Source: Variovorax sp. V213 (GTDB lineage Bacteria; Pseudomonadota; Gammaproteobacteria; Burkholderiales; Burkholderiaceae_C). Taken from it: a stretch of 64,000 nucleotides of DNA. The DNA lies in assembly GCF_041154455.1 (NCBI RefSeq), contig NZ_AP028664.1, positions 1,117,001 through 1,181,000 of the forward strand. Direction: 5' to 3'. The position numbers and the translations under genes are program-made. The first letter of the stretch is position 1. Each line of letters opens with the position of its first letter. Below are positions 20,811-30,025 of the stretch, in pieces. Under the pieces are notes generated by a model that was not told the DNA's origin, searched no databases, and was given only the letters and a program-made list of their open reading frames with translations.

Positions 20811-22157
20811 CTACTTGTCGTGATGCAGGTACGTCGCCTGCTTCGGCAACAGCAAGCTCACCAGGAACGCCACCCCCATCATCGCCGTCACGTACCAGTA
20901 GAAGTACGACTCGTGCCCGATCGACTTCAGCCCCAGCGCCACGTATTCCGCGCTGCCGCCGAAGATGGCATTGCCTATCGCGTACGACAGGCCCACGCCC
21001 AGCGCACGAATCTCGGGCGGGAACATCTCCGCCTTCACGATCCCGCTGATCGAGGTGTAGAAGCTGACGACTGCCAGCGCGAGCGTGATCAGCATGCCGG
21101 CCACCAGCGGGCTGCCGACGTTCTGCAGGTTGCTCAGCACCGGCACCGTCATCAGCGCGCCCAGCGCACCGAACAGCAGCATGTTGCTGCGGCGGCCGAT
21201 GCGGTCCGACAGCGCGCCGAACAGCGGCTGCATGCACATGTAGATGAACAGGCAGGCGGTCATCACGTTGCTGGCGGTCTTGATCGACATGCCGGCCGAG
21301 TTCACCAGGTACTTCTGCATGTAGGTGGTGAAGGTGTAGAAGATCAGCGAGCCGCCGGCCGTGTAGCCCAGCACCACGAAGAAGGCGCGCTTGTGGTTCG
21401 TGAACAGTTCGCGCATCGTGCCCGCGCCCTTGGCGGCGCGGGTCTTGGTGCTGGCGGTTTCGGTCAGCGTGCGGCGCAGCATGAGGGCGACCACCGCGGC
21501 GATGGCGCCGATGACGAAGGGAATGCGCCAGCCCCAGCTCTTGAGCTCGGCTTCGTCGAGCACCTGCTGCAGCACCACCACGACAACCACCGCCAGCAGT
21601 TGCCCGCCGATCAGCGTGACGTACTGGAACGACGAGAAGAAGCCGCGCTGGCCGCGCATGGCCACTTCGCTCATGTAGGTGGCGGTGGTGCCGTATTCGC
21701 CACCGACCGACAGGCCCTGCAGCAGCCGCGCGGCCAGCAGCAGCGCGGGCGCGGCGGCACCGATCTGCGCATAGGTCGGCAGGCAGGCGATGACCAGCGA
21801 GCCCACGCACATCATGACGACCGAGGTCACCATCGAAGTCTTGCGGCCCTTGCGGTCGGCCAGGCGCCCGAACAGCCAGCCGCCGATCGGGCGCATGAGA
21901 AAACCGGCGGCGAACACGCCGGCGGTGTTCAGCAGTTGCACGGTGGGGTCCGACTTGGGGAAGAACGCCGGCGCGAAATAGATGGCGCAGAAGGCGTAGA
22001 CGTAGAAGTCGAACCACTCCACCAGGTTGCCGGACGAGGCGGCAAAGATGGCGAAGATGCGCTTGCGCTTTTCTTCGAAGGTGTAGGGGGTGTTGTTGGC
22101 GGCGGTCGCGTCGGGGCTGGAGGCGCCGGCGGTGCTCGCACTTGCGATGGCGGTCAT
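20811..22157 (-). CDS. MFS metabolite:H+ symporter, alpha-ketoglutarate permease (KgtP)-like
   Basis: Twelve-helix importer of the metabolite:H+ symporter family, 448 aa. It shows NLVEWFDFYVYAF in helix 1, the motif GRLADRKGRKTSM between helices 2 and 3, and RLLQGLSVGGEYG in helix 4, all characteristic of KgtP/ProP relatives. The neighbourhood (dctA, DctSR-like pair) suggests a dicarboxylate or 2-oxoglutarate substrate. It is transcribed leftward, 171 bases after the response-regulator gene, with palindromic elements in that gap. Confidence 0.9.
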   Translation of the reverse strand: MTAIASASTAGASSPDATAANNTPYTFEEKRKRIFAIFAASSGNLVEWFDFYVYAFCAIYFAPAFFPKSDPTVQLLNTAGVFAAGFLMRPIGGWLFGRLADRKGRKTSMVTSVVMMCVGSLVIACLPTYAQIGAAAPALLLAARLLQGLSVGGEYGTTATYMSEVAMRGQRGFFSSFQYVTLIGGQLLAVVVVVVLQQVLDEAELKSWGWRIPFVIGAIAAVVALMLRRTLTETASTKTRAAKGAGTMRELFTNHKRAFFVVLGYTAGGSLIFYTFTTYMQKYLVNSAGMSIKTASNVMTACLFIYMCMQPLFGALSDRIGRRSNMLLFGALGALMTVPVLSNLQNVGSPLVAGMLITLALAVVSFYTSISGIVKAEMFPPEIRALGVGLSYAIGNAIFGGSAEYVALGLKSIGHESYFYWYVTAMMGVAFLVSLLLPKQATYLHHDK

Positions 22158-22268
22158 GGAAAGGGGTCCTTGTCTCTGGCTGCGGCCTGCCGCGAAACCA
22201 CGCGAAGCCGTTCCGCCGAGTCTGTCCGGCTGCCGCCGTGCTGTCGTCCGTAGCCGGCCGCCGCGGGG

Positions 22269-22297
22269 CTACGTAGCGGTACGCAAGGGTAAATACC
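22269..22297. promoter_or_regulatory. palindromic elements upstream of the KgtP-like gene
   Basis: CTACGTAG (22269-22276) and GGTA-AA-TACC (22288-22297) sit 112-140 bases before the symporter start, with GGTACG between them. Repeated TAC/GTA half-sites of this kind are plausible targets for the FixJ/NarL-type response regulator encoded just to the right. No convincing -35/-10 pair is visible. Confidence 0.4.
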
Positions 22298-22328
22298 TAG
22301 AAATGCTTGCGGGCGCGACGCGGAGGCG

Positions 22329-22943
22329 CTAGAGAGCGTGTTCGCGCAGAAACCGGTCCAGCTGGTGGCTGTTCGCCAGCCCCAGCTTGGCGAACACGTG
22401 GGCGCGGTGGGTTTCCACCGTGCGCTGCTCCAGCGGTGCCAGCTCCAGGGCGATCTGTTTGTTGGGCTTGCCCTCGGCCACCAGCCGGGCCACCTGCATC
22501 TCGCGCGGCGTGAGCTTGGCCCACAGCGCCTGCGCCGCCTGGCGGGCCTGCCGGCGCACGGCGATCTCCTCGGCCTTCTGCAGGGCCCTGGCGATGCTGT
22601 CGAGCAGGCGTTCGTCGTTGCAGGGCTTCTCGAGCCAGCCGAAGGCGCCGTTCTGCACCGCCTCGACGGCCATGGGAATGTCGCCATGGCCGGACAGGAA
22701 GATCGCGACCAGCGGACTGTCCTGCGCGCGCAGCGCATCGAACACCTGCAGCCCGCTCACGCCTTCCATGCGCAGGTCCAGGATCACGCAGCCCGCGCGC
22801 TGCAGGTCGGCGCCGGCCAGGAAGGCCTCGCCGGAGGCAAAGGTCTGCACCGCGTAGCCGCGCGACAGCAGCAACAGGCCCAGCGAGCGGCGCACGGCCT
22901 CGTCGTCGTCCACCACGCACAGGTTGTTGGCAAGAGCGGTCAC
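22329..22943 (-). CDS. dctR: FixJ/NarL-type response regulator, DctR-like
   Basis: Cytoplasmic regulator of 204 aa. The receiver domain has the acidic pocket D12-D14 (VVDDDE), phospho-acceptor D56 (VILDLRMEG) and K106 (LEKPCND). A LuxR-type helix-turn-helix follows at about residues 138-195 (LTPREMQVARLVAEGKPNKQIA, QRTVETHRAHVFAKLGL). It starts with GTG at 22943, overlapping the kinase stop as GTGA, so it is translationally coupled. It lacks a sigma-54 AAA domain, so it resembles Rhodobacter DctR rather than rhizobial DctD. Targets are probably the adjacent symporters. Confidence 0.9.
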   Translation of the reverse strand: MTALANNLCVVDDDEAVRRSLGLLLLSRGYAVQTFASGEAFLAGADLQRAGCVILDLRMEGVSGLQVFDALRAQDSPLVAIFLSGHGDIPMAVEAVQNGAFGWLEKPCNDERLLDSIARALQKAEEIAVRRQARQAAQALWAKLTPREMQVARLVAEGKPNKQIALELAPLEQRTVETHRAHVFAKLGLANSHQLDRFLREHAL

Positions 22944-25113
22944 GGGGGTGAGATTTCCAGTTCGAGGGTGAAAACTGTGCCACCACCGGCCCGGTTGGCA
23001 AAGGACAGCCGGCCGCGATGGGCCTCGACGATGGTGCGGCAGATGTTCAGGCCCAGCCCCAGCCCGCCGGTCCTGGTGGTGAAGAAGGGCGCGAACACCT
23101 GCTCGGCCAGCGCGGCGTCGATGCCCGGCCCGCGATCGGCCACGCGGATGTGCATGCGTCCTTCCCGCACCTCGGCCTCGATCTCGACGAGCCGCTGTTC
23201 CGGCGGCGTGGCCTGCATGGCATGCAGGCTGTTGGACAGCAGGTTCAGCAGCACCTGCTCCAGAAGCACACGGTCGCCGCGCACCTCGGGCAGCCCCGCA
23301 GGCATGCGAACCTCGGCGCGCGCCTGGCGTATCCGCATCTCCCCCTGCAGCAGCGCCAGCGCGTTGGCGACCAGCGCCGCCACCGCGCAATCCTCGGTGC
23401 CGACGGTGCGCTGGCGCACGAAGCCGCGGATGCGCCGCACGATCTCGGCGCTGCGCTGGGCCTGGGCCATGGTCTCGTCGAGGCTGCTGACCAGCAGCGA
23501 CTGGTTGCCTTGCTCCGCAAAGGCCTTGGCGGCGCTCGCGAAATTGCTCAGCGCCATCAGCGGCTGGTTCAGCTCATGGGCCAGGGTGGAGGCCATCTCG
23601 CCCAGGCTGGCGAGGCGCTGGGCATGCTGCAACTGCTCGTCGTTCTGGCGCTGGCGCAGTTCTGCGCGCTTCTGCTCGGTAATGTCCACCACCGAACTCA
23701 TCCAGCCGCTGTGCTCGCCGTCGGCGTCGATGAGCGGTGCGGTGTAGACCATGGTGATCACCTCGTGCCCGTCGCGATGCCGCAGGCGCGACTCGAAACC
23801 GGAGCGCGTGGGCTGTCCGCTCATCATGGCGTCGTAGTGGCGCCAGTGCTGCGCCACGTCGTCGGGGTGCCAGTAGGGGTAGGGCGGAAGCCGGCCGAGC
23901 AGTTCGTCGGCGCCGTAGCCGGTCATCTCGCAGAAGGCGGGGTTGACGTAGATGATGCGGCCCTCCAGGTCGCGTGCGCGCATGCCCACCAGCAGCGAGT
24001 CTTCCATCGCCTTGCGGAAGGCGTGGCCTCGTCGAGCTCGTGGGTGCGCTCGCGCACGCGCAGTTCCAGGTCGCGCCGCGCATCGCGCTGTTCGGCGAAG
24101 CGCCGCTCGCGCAGCTGCCAGTACAGCCCGCCCAGCAGCAGCACGCCCGCGCACAGCAGGCCCAGCATCCAGGTGCGTTCGCGTGCGCGGGTGACCTCCG
24201 AATGGTCGGCCATCACCGTCAGCGTCCAGCCCAGGTCCGGCAGCGGCTCGTCGAGCGCGAGAAAGCGGCGCGTCTTGCCGCCGATGTCGGTTCGCACGAG
24301 GTACCCTGGCTCCCCGTTCTTGCGCTCCACCGTCCATGGCAGCGGCGAGAAGCCGGCGCGGGCGCCGTACTGCTGGTCGCGCTTCATGCCGTCCAGGTCG
24401 GCGGCGCCGAGGGGCCGCGTGGCCTGGTACATCCATGCCGGCACCGAGCTCAGGAACACGATGCCGCGCGCGTCGGTCAGCAGGATCGGTTCGCGCGCGA
24501 AGGCCCAGGCTTCCTGGAGCTGGCGCAGGCTGATCTTGACCGTCAGCACGCCCAGCACGGTGCCGGCATCGGAGCGCACCGGCGCGGACATGAAGAGCCC
24601 CGGCTCGCCGGTGGTCTGCCCCACGCCGTAGAAGAGGCCGCTGCGGCCCGCGCGCGCGTCGATGAAGTAGGGCCGGTTGGCATAGGACTCGCCGACAAAG
24701 CTCTGCGGCGTTGCCCAGTTGCTTGCCGCCAGAGTGAGCCCCTCCAGGTCGATCAGGTAGAGCGCGTCCGAGCCCGCGTGGCGATTCACTTCCTCGATGT
24801 AGCGGTTGGCGCGCTGCTGCGCCGCGGGGTCCCGCGGATGGGCCAGCACGCCGAAGACGTCCGGGTGCATGCCCGCGGTGCGCGGGAGGTAGCCGTACTT
24901 TCCGGCGGCATCGCGCAGGCCCAGTGCATGGACTTCCATGGCGCGGCGGATCGAGTCGGCCTGGAAGTTCGCTTCGCGGCTCGCGGCCCACTGGGCTGCG
25001 AGACCGATCAGCAGCAGCGCCAGTGCAAGGGCGGCCGCCCATGCGGCTATCGCCCGGTAGCGGCGGCGCGGGCGGGTTGGGGGTGGCGCAGGGGCGGGCG
25101 TGATGGGCGGCAT
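22940..25113 (-). pseudogene. dctS: DctS/DctB-like sensor histidine kinase, interrupted by a one-base frameshift
   Basis: Membrane sensor. From 25113: transmembrane helix (RAIAAWAAALALALLLIGLAA, about 20-42), a large periplasmic dCache-like sensor (to about 320), a second helix (WMLGLLCAGVLLLGGLYW) and a short coiled coil. The frame then breaks after HELDEA near 24026. In the next frame follow a PAS domain (AMEDSLLVGMRARDLEG), HisKA with phospho-acceptor in LAHELNQPLM, and HATPase motifs (NLLSNSLHAM, DRGPGI, GLGLGL). The length of 2174 is one base short; adding one G near 24025 on the + strand restores 724 residues. Either an assembly error or a real split of sensor and kinase. Confidence 0.85.
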
Positions 25114-25272
25114 GGAAGACAGGGGCCGACCGGCGCGGCGAGCAGAATTTTGCCCTGATCGCCGGAAGGCCCCCGGATGCCGCAGGCGCGCGGGCGTTGT
25201 CCAATGCTTCGGCCGACTCGGCGCCTCCCGCCGGCCCGACAATGGCGGCCCCCGCAGCACGACGAGAATCCG

Positions 25273-26160
25273 ATGAGACCCGACCTCGATTCGCTGGCGC
25301 TTTTCCTGCGCGCCATTGAGCACGGCAGCCTGTCGAAGGCCGCCGCCGAGAGCCACATGGTGCTGTCGGCCGCGAGCCGCCGCCTGGCCATTCTCGAAGG
25401 CCACCTGGGCGTTGCGCTGCTCAACCGCACCTCGAAGGGCGTGACGCCCACCGGTGCCGGCGAATCGCTCGCCATGCATGCGCGCCAGATCCTGCGCGAC
25501 GTCGACCGCATGCGCGCCGACCTGTCTGACTACGCCCAGGGTGCCACCGGCCGCGTGCGGCTGCATGCCAATGCATCGGCCATGGGCCAGTTCCTGCCCG
25601 ACGACGTGGCGAGCTTTCGCCAGCGCTACCCCGAGATCCGCGTGAGCGTGGAAGAGCACCGCAGCGTCTACATCGTGCAGGCCATTCGCGACCGGCAGGC
25701 CGACGTGGGCGTCATCACCAGCGAGGCGGCAGACCCCGCGCTCAACTTCATTCCCTACCGCACCGACAGGCTGGTGGCCATCGTGCGGCAGAAGCATCCG
25801 TGGCGCGGGCGCGAGGTGTCGTTCGAGGAACTGCTCGACTTCGATTTCGTGGGGCTGGAAGACGACTCGGCCATCTCCCGCACGATGGAAGACGCCGCCA
25901 TGAGCGCGCGAAAGGTGCTGAAGCTGCGAGTGCGGGTAAAGAGCTTCGAGGCCGTGTGCCGGATGATCGAGGCAGGCATGGGCGTGGGCATCCTGCCCGA
26001 GGGGGCCGCGGTGACTTACCGCAAGGAGATGAAGCTGCGCTTCATCAATCTCACCGACGCGTGGGCGTCACGCCGCATGTACCTGTGCACGCGGCAGGAG
26101 GCGTTGAGTTTTCCGCAGCGCCGGCTTGTCGATCACTTGCTGGCGCGTGGGATGCCTTAG
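25273..26160 (+). CDS. LysR-family regulator
   Basis: Regulator of 295 aa. The HTH is at residues 1-60 (LDSLALFLRAIEHGSLSKAAAESH) and the effector domain from about 88. FVGLEDDSAISR and EAGMGVGILPEGA are typical of the C-terminal half. It is divergent from the sensor kinase gene (159-base gap with no operator I could recognise) and convergent with the nine-gene amide/oligopeptide block, so it could regulate either. The ATG at 25273 is the first in frame with the HTH. Confidence 0.88.
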   Translation: MRPDLDSLALFLRAIEHGSLSKAAAESHMVLSAASRRLAILEGHLGVALLNRTSKGVTPTGAGESLAMHARQILRDVDRMRADLSDYAQGATGRVRLHANASAMGQFLPDDVASFRQRYPEIRVSVEEHRSVYIVQAIRDRQADVGVITSEAADPALNFIPYRTDRLVAIVRQKHPWRGREVSFEELLDFDFVGLEDDSAISRTMEDAAMSARKVLKLRVRVKSFEAVCRMIEAGMGVGILPEGAAVTYRKEMKLRFINLTDAWASRRMYLCTRQEALSFPQRRLVDHLLARGMP

Positions 26161-26249
26161 GAGGCACCCGGGGTGCGATCACGCCGACGTGGACATTCGC
26201 GCAGGGGAGTACCAGGTGACCCGCCTCGAACGAACGCACCAGGAAACGA

Positions 26250-27143
26250 TCAGCGCAGCGCTTCAACCAGATCGAGCACCATCCGGTCAGGCCCGAACTT
26301 CTCGACGCCGTGCGTCAAAAGCGCATCGACGGCCTGCGCGATGCCGTGGCTGGCAGACGACTGCTCCGCCATGTCGTTATAGTACCCCAGGTCCTTCTTG
26401 GCATTGGCCATCGAGAACTTCAGCGAGTCGGTGCTGCCGGTCAAGAGCTTGGGCTTGACGCGCTCCAGCGCCACGCCGTTGCCACCGCCCCTGGCGAGCA
26501 CGTCGACGAACACATCGGCCTTCACGCCGGCACGTTCTGCACAAGCCGCGGCTTCGCACAGCAGTGCCACTGTGCCCAGCGACACGAAGTTGTGCAGCAG
26601 CTTCATCGCATGACCCGCGCCGATGCCGCCCACGTGCGTGATGTTCTCGGCAAAGCAGCGCAGCAGCGGCAGGCACGAGGCCAGCACCTCGGCGTCGCCG
26701 CCCACCAGCAGGTTCAGCCGGCCTTCGGCTGCTTCCTTCGCGGTGCGGGTCATCGGTGCATCGATGAACTTGCCGCCCTTGGCGCTCACCGCTTCCGCCA
26801 CCTTGGCAGTGGAGGCGGGCACGGCCGTCGAGCAGTCGATCACCACCGTGTCGGGGCGCAACGCAGTCAATGCACCCTTGTCGCCCAGCATCACAGCCTC
26901 GACCTGCGGCGTGCCGGTAACGCAGAGGATCAACACGTCGACCTGCGCGGCCAGCGCGGCCACGTCTTTCACCGAAGTGGCGCCGGCCTTCAGCAGGCCG
27001 TCGATGGGCTGGTTGCCCGCGTGCTCCAGCACGGTGAGCTGGTGGCCGTGCTTGACGATGTTGCTGGCGATGCCGTGGCCCATCAGGCCGACGCCGACGA
27101 GGCCCACGCGGCGCGGGGCTTGTTGCTGTTCAGTGCTTGTCAT
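26250..27143 (-). CDS. 3-hydroxyisobutyrate dehydrogenase-family NAD(P)-dependent oxidoreductase
   Basis: Beta-hydroxyacid dehydrogenase of 297 aa. The Rossmann motif GLVGVGLMGHGIA is at 14-26 and the catalytic lysine K181 in GHAMKLLHNF. The substrate loop that is normally DAPVSGG reads DAPMTRT (128-134), a departure from classical HIBADH/GlxR enzymes that suggests an unusual substrate. It is the last gene of a nine-gene leftward block and starts 4 bases after the aldehyde dehydrogenase stop. Confidence 0.88.
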   Translation of the reverse strand: MTSTEQQQAPRRVGLVGVGLMGHGIASNIVKHGHQLTVLEHAGNQPIDGLLKAGATSVKDVAALAAQVDVLILCVTGTPQVEAVMLGDKGALTALRPDTVVIDCSTAVPASTAKVAEAVSAKGGKFIDAPMTRTAKEAAEGRLNLLVGGDAEVLASCLPLLRCFAENITHVGGIGAGHAMKLLHNFVSLGTVALLCEAAACAERAGVKADVFVDVLARGGGNGVALERVKPKLLTGSTDSLKFSMANAKKDLGYYNDMAEQSSASHGIAQAVDALLTHGVEKFGPDRMVLDLVEALR

Positions 27144-27147
27144 TGAT

Positions 27148-28596
27148 TCATCCGTGCTTGATGGCGATGGTCTTGAGGGTCGTGAATCCGAGCAGGGCCT
27201 CGAAGCCCTTCTCGCGGCCGAAGCCGCTGGATTTCACGCCGCCGAAAGGCAGTTCTACACCACCCGCCGCACCGTAATTGTTGACGAAGACCTGGCCGCA
27301 GTGCAGCCTGTGCGCCATGCGCAACTGGCGCGCGCCGTCGCGGGTCCACACGCCGGCCACCAGGCCGAACTCTGTGCCGTTGGCCAGGCGCACCGCCTCG
27401 GCCTCGTCGGCGAAGGGCATCACGACCAGCACCGGGCCGAAGATCTCGCGCTGCGCCAGGTCGCTTTCGTGCGGCACGTTGCGAAACAGCACGGCCTCCT
27501 GGTAGTAGCCGGTGGCCGATGCGTTGGGGGACACCGTGCCCCGCGCCGCCACCTTCAGGCCGTTGGCCTCGGCCGTCGCGACCATGTCGCGCACCTGGCG
27601 GAACTGCTTCTCGTTGATGAGCGGACCCATGTCGAGGTCTTCGGCAGGCGTGCCCGCGCGAACGGCCGCGAAGCGCTTCGCGAGCCGCTGCACCACCTCT
27701 TCGTAGACCGATTGCTCGACCAGCACGCGGCTGCCCGCCGAGCAGGTCTGGCCGGCGTTCTGGATGATGGCGTTGACCAGTACTGGTTCGGCCGCGTCCA
27801 GGTCGGCGTCGGCGAACACGATCTGCGGCGACTTGCCGCCCAGCTCCAGCGTTACCGGGCAGTGGCGCCCGGCCGCGGCCAGGCCCACGCTGCGACCCGT
27901 CGTGGTCGAGCCGGTGAACGAGATGTGGTCGATGCCCGGGTGCTCGCATAGCGCGGCGCCGGCTTCCTTGCCGTAGCCCGTCACCACGTTGAGCGCACCG
28001 GCCGGGAAGCCCACTTCGGTCGCGATCTCGGCCAGCCGCAGCAGAGAGAGGCTCGCGTCCTCGGCCGGCTTCACCACGCAGGCGTTACCCGCGGCGAGCG
28101 ACGCGCCCACGCTGCGGCCCGCGATCTGCATCGGGTAGTTCCAGGGGATGATGTGGCCCGTCACGCCATGCGGAATGCGCACCGTCAGCACGGTGTAGCC
28201 GCGCTCGTAGGGCAGGGTGTCGCCGTGCAGCTTGTCGCAGGCACCGGCGTAGTACTCCATGTAGCGGGCCAGCGCGGTCGCGTCGTTGCGCGCCACGCGC
28301 AGCGCCTTGCCGGTGTCGCGGGCTTCGAGCTGCGCGAGTTCTTCGTGGTGCTGCATCACGGCGGCGCCCAGCTTGGCGAGCAGCCGGCCACGCTCCAGCG
28401 CGGTCATTGCGCCCCAGGGACCGTCGAAGTTCGCGCCCATGGCTTGGCGGGCGGCGCGCACGGCCGTGTCGATGTCGGCGGCCGTGCCGCGCGCGATCTG
28501 TCCGAATTTCTGGCCGTCGCTCGGGTCGATCACGTCGATGGTGGCGTTGCCTTCGGACGGCACGTGGCGGCCGTCGATGTAGTGGGTGGCGTGCAT
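27148..28596 (-). CDS. aldehyde dehydrogenase, NAD(P)-dependent
   Basis: Oxidises an aldehyde to the acid, 482 aa. Hallmarks: PWNYP (151-155), the NAD loop FTGSTTTGR (227-235), general base E251 in LELGGKSP and nucleophile C285 in NAGQTCSAGSR. It lies between the amidase and the hydroxyacid dehydrogenase in one operon, so it likely acts on the carbon skeleton released by the amidase. The exact aldehyde is unknown. Confidence 0.93.
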   Translation of the reverse strand: MHATHYIDGRHVPSEGNATIDVIDPSDGQKFGQIARGTAADIDTAVRAARQAMGANFDGPWGAMTALERGRLLAKLGAAVMQHHEELAQLEARDTGKALRVARNDATALARYMEYYAGACDKLHGDTLPYERGYTVLTVRIPHGVTGHIIPWNYPMQIAGRSVGASLAAGNACVVKPAEDASLSLLRLAEIATEVGFPAGALNVVTGYGKEAGAALCEHPGIDHISFTGSTTTGRSVGLAAAGRHCPVTLELGGKSPQIVFADADLDAAEPVLVNAIIQNAGQTCSAGSRVLVEQSVYEEVVQRLAKRFAAVRAGTPAEDLDMGPLINEKQFRQVRDMVATAEANGLKVAARGTVSPNASATGYYQEAVLFRNVPHESDLAQREIFGPVLVVMPFADEAEAVRLANGTEFGLVAGVWTRDGARQLRMAHRLHCGQVFVNNYGAAGGVELPFGGVKSSGFGREKGFEALLGFTTLKTIAIKHG

Positions 28597-28620
28597 GGGG
28601 TCATGTCTCCTTGTGGCGGA

Positions 28621-30021
28621 TCACTTCGGTTCCGGCCAGGGCTTTTGCGCTTCGCGGATCTGCTCGAAGGCGCGGCTGAACTGCAGCACGCCAAGGTCGT
28701 CGAAGCGGCGGCCGGCAATCTGCAGGCCGATGGGCAGGCCCTCGGCCGAGTAGCCGCAATTGATCGAAGCAGCAGGCTGCTCCGACATGTTGTAGGGCAC
28801 CGTGAAGCCGATGTGCTCCATCGACAGCAGCGGGTTGTTGGTCGGCGAGGCATGGTCAGCGGGGGCGGGCATGTTCGGCGACACCGGCGAGATCACGAAA
28901 TCGTAGGCCTTGGTGGCGGCGACGGTGGCCGCGCGCGTGGCGATGAACTGGCTGTAGGCGTCGAAGATGTGCTCGCCGGAGAACCCGGCCGCGCTCTCGG
29001 CCCAGGCGCGGATGTACGGCAGGATCTTCGCGCGCTTCTCGGCGGCCATGGCCTGCGTGTCGATGAACGAGCGCATGCGCCAGAAGTGGTCCATGCCCTG
29101 CAGCATCTTCGGCGTCATGAAAGGCTTGATCTCCTCGACCAGCGCGCCTGCCGCCTCGATGCGCTTCGCCGCGCGGCGCACCGCTTCGGCGATCTGCGAG
29201 TCGAGCGGCAGGCCGCAGCCCGCGTCCATGTGCAGTGCCACGCGCTTGTCCCTGAGGAACGACGGGTCGACTTCGAAGGTCGTCCAGTCGATGCCCGGCG
29301 CCGGCAGTTCCGAATAGTCGCGGTCGTCGGGCTGCGCGACCGAGGCCATCATCAGCGCCGAGTCGGCCACAGTGCGCGTCATCGGTCCGGCGCAGCGGCC
29401 CATGTAGGGCGTGCTCAGCGGAATGCGCCCGAAACTGGGCTTGAGCGTGTAGATGCCGCACCAGCTGGCCGGCAGGCGCAGCGAGCCGCCGATGTCCGTG
29501 CCCACGTGCAGCGGACCATAGCCTGCGGCAGCTGCAGCGCCCGCGCCCGCGCTGGAGCCGCCCGGCGTGCGCGACAGGTCCCACGGGTTGCGCGAGAGTT
29601 CGTGAAAGCTCGACAGGCCCGACGACAGCATGCCCAGGTCGGGCATCGTCGTCTTGGCGACCAGCACCGTGCCATCTTCCTTCAGGCGCGCGGCGGGCGG
29701 GGAGTCCTGCGCCATCGGCACCAGGTCGTAAGCTGCGGTGCCCAGCGGCATCGGGTCGCCTTCGGTCGCGAGGTTGTCCTTGATGGTCACGGGCACGCCG
29801 TCGAGCGTGCCGCGCGGCGTGCCGGCCAGCCAGCGCGCTTCGCACGCGCGGGCCTGTTCGAGCGCGAGCTCGGGGCGGAACAGCCAGGTCGCGTGCAGTT
29901 CGGGCTCGCAGGCTGCGATGCGCTCGTTGACCGAGCGCGCCACTTCCACCGGCGAGAGTTCCTTGGCGGCATAGGCTGCGTGCAGCTCCTGCACGCTCAG
30001 GGCATAGAGAGGCTTCGTCAT
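28621..30021 (-). CDS. amidase (amidase-signature family)
   Basis: Cytoplasmic amide hydrolase of 466 aa with the Ser-cisSer-Lys triad: K81 (VTIKDN), cis-Ser in GGSSAGAG (154-161) and nucleophile S180 (GTDIGGSLR). It lies directly downstream of an ABC receptor gene (4-base gap) and upstream of aldehyde dehydrogenase, suggesting hydrolysis of an imported amide or acylated amine. Close relatives are annotated broadly as amidase/GatA-like, but no GatB/C partner is present, so a role in tRNA amidation is unlikely. Confidence 0.93.
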   Translation of the reverse strand: MTKPLYALSVQELHAAYAAKELSPVEVARSVNERIAACEPELHATWLFRPELALEQARACEARWLAGTPRGTLDGVPVTIKDNLATEGDPMPLGTAAYDLVPMAQDSPPAARLKEDGTVLVAKTTMPDLGMLSSGLSSFHELSRNPWDLSRTPGGSSAGAGAAAAAGYGPLHVGTDIGGSLRLPASWCGIYTLKPSFGRIPLSTPYMGRCAGPMTRTVADSALMMASVAQPDDRDYSELPAPGIDWTTFEVDPSFLRDKRVALHMDAGCGLPLDSQIAEAVRRAAKRIEAAGALVEEIKPFMTPKMLQGMDHFWRMRSFIDTQAMAAEKRAKILPYIRAWAESAAGFSGEHIFDAYSQFIATRAATVAATKAYDFVISPVSPNMPAPADHASPTNNPLLSMEHIGFTVPYNMSEQPAASINCGYSAEGLPIGLQIAGRRFDDLGVLQFSRAFEQIREAQKPWPEPK

Positions 30022-30025
30022 CGCG

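Noticed and set aside
22329..22943. Response regulator as a sigma-54-dependent DctD
   Set aside because: Only 204 residues, LuxR-type HTH and no AAA+ domain.
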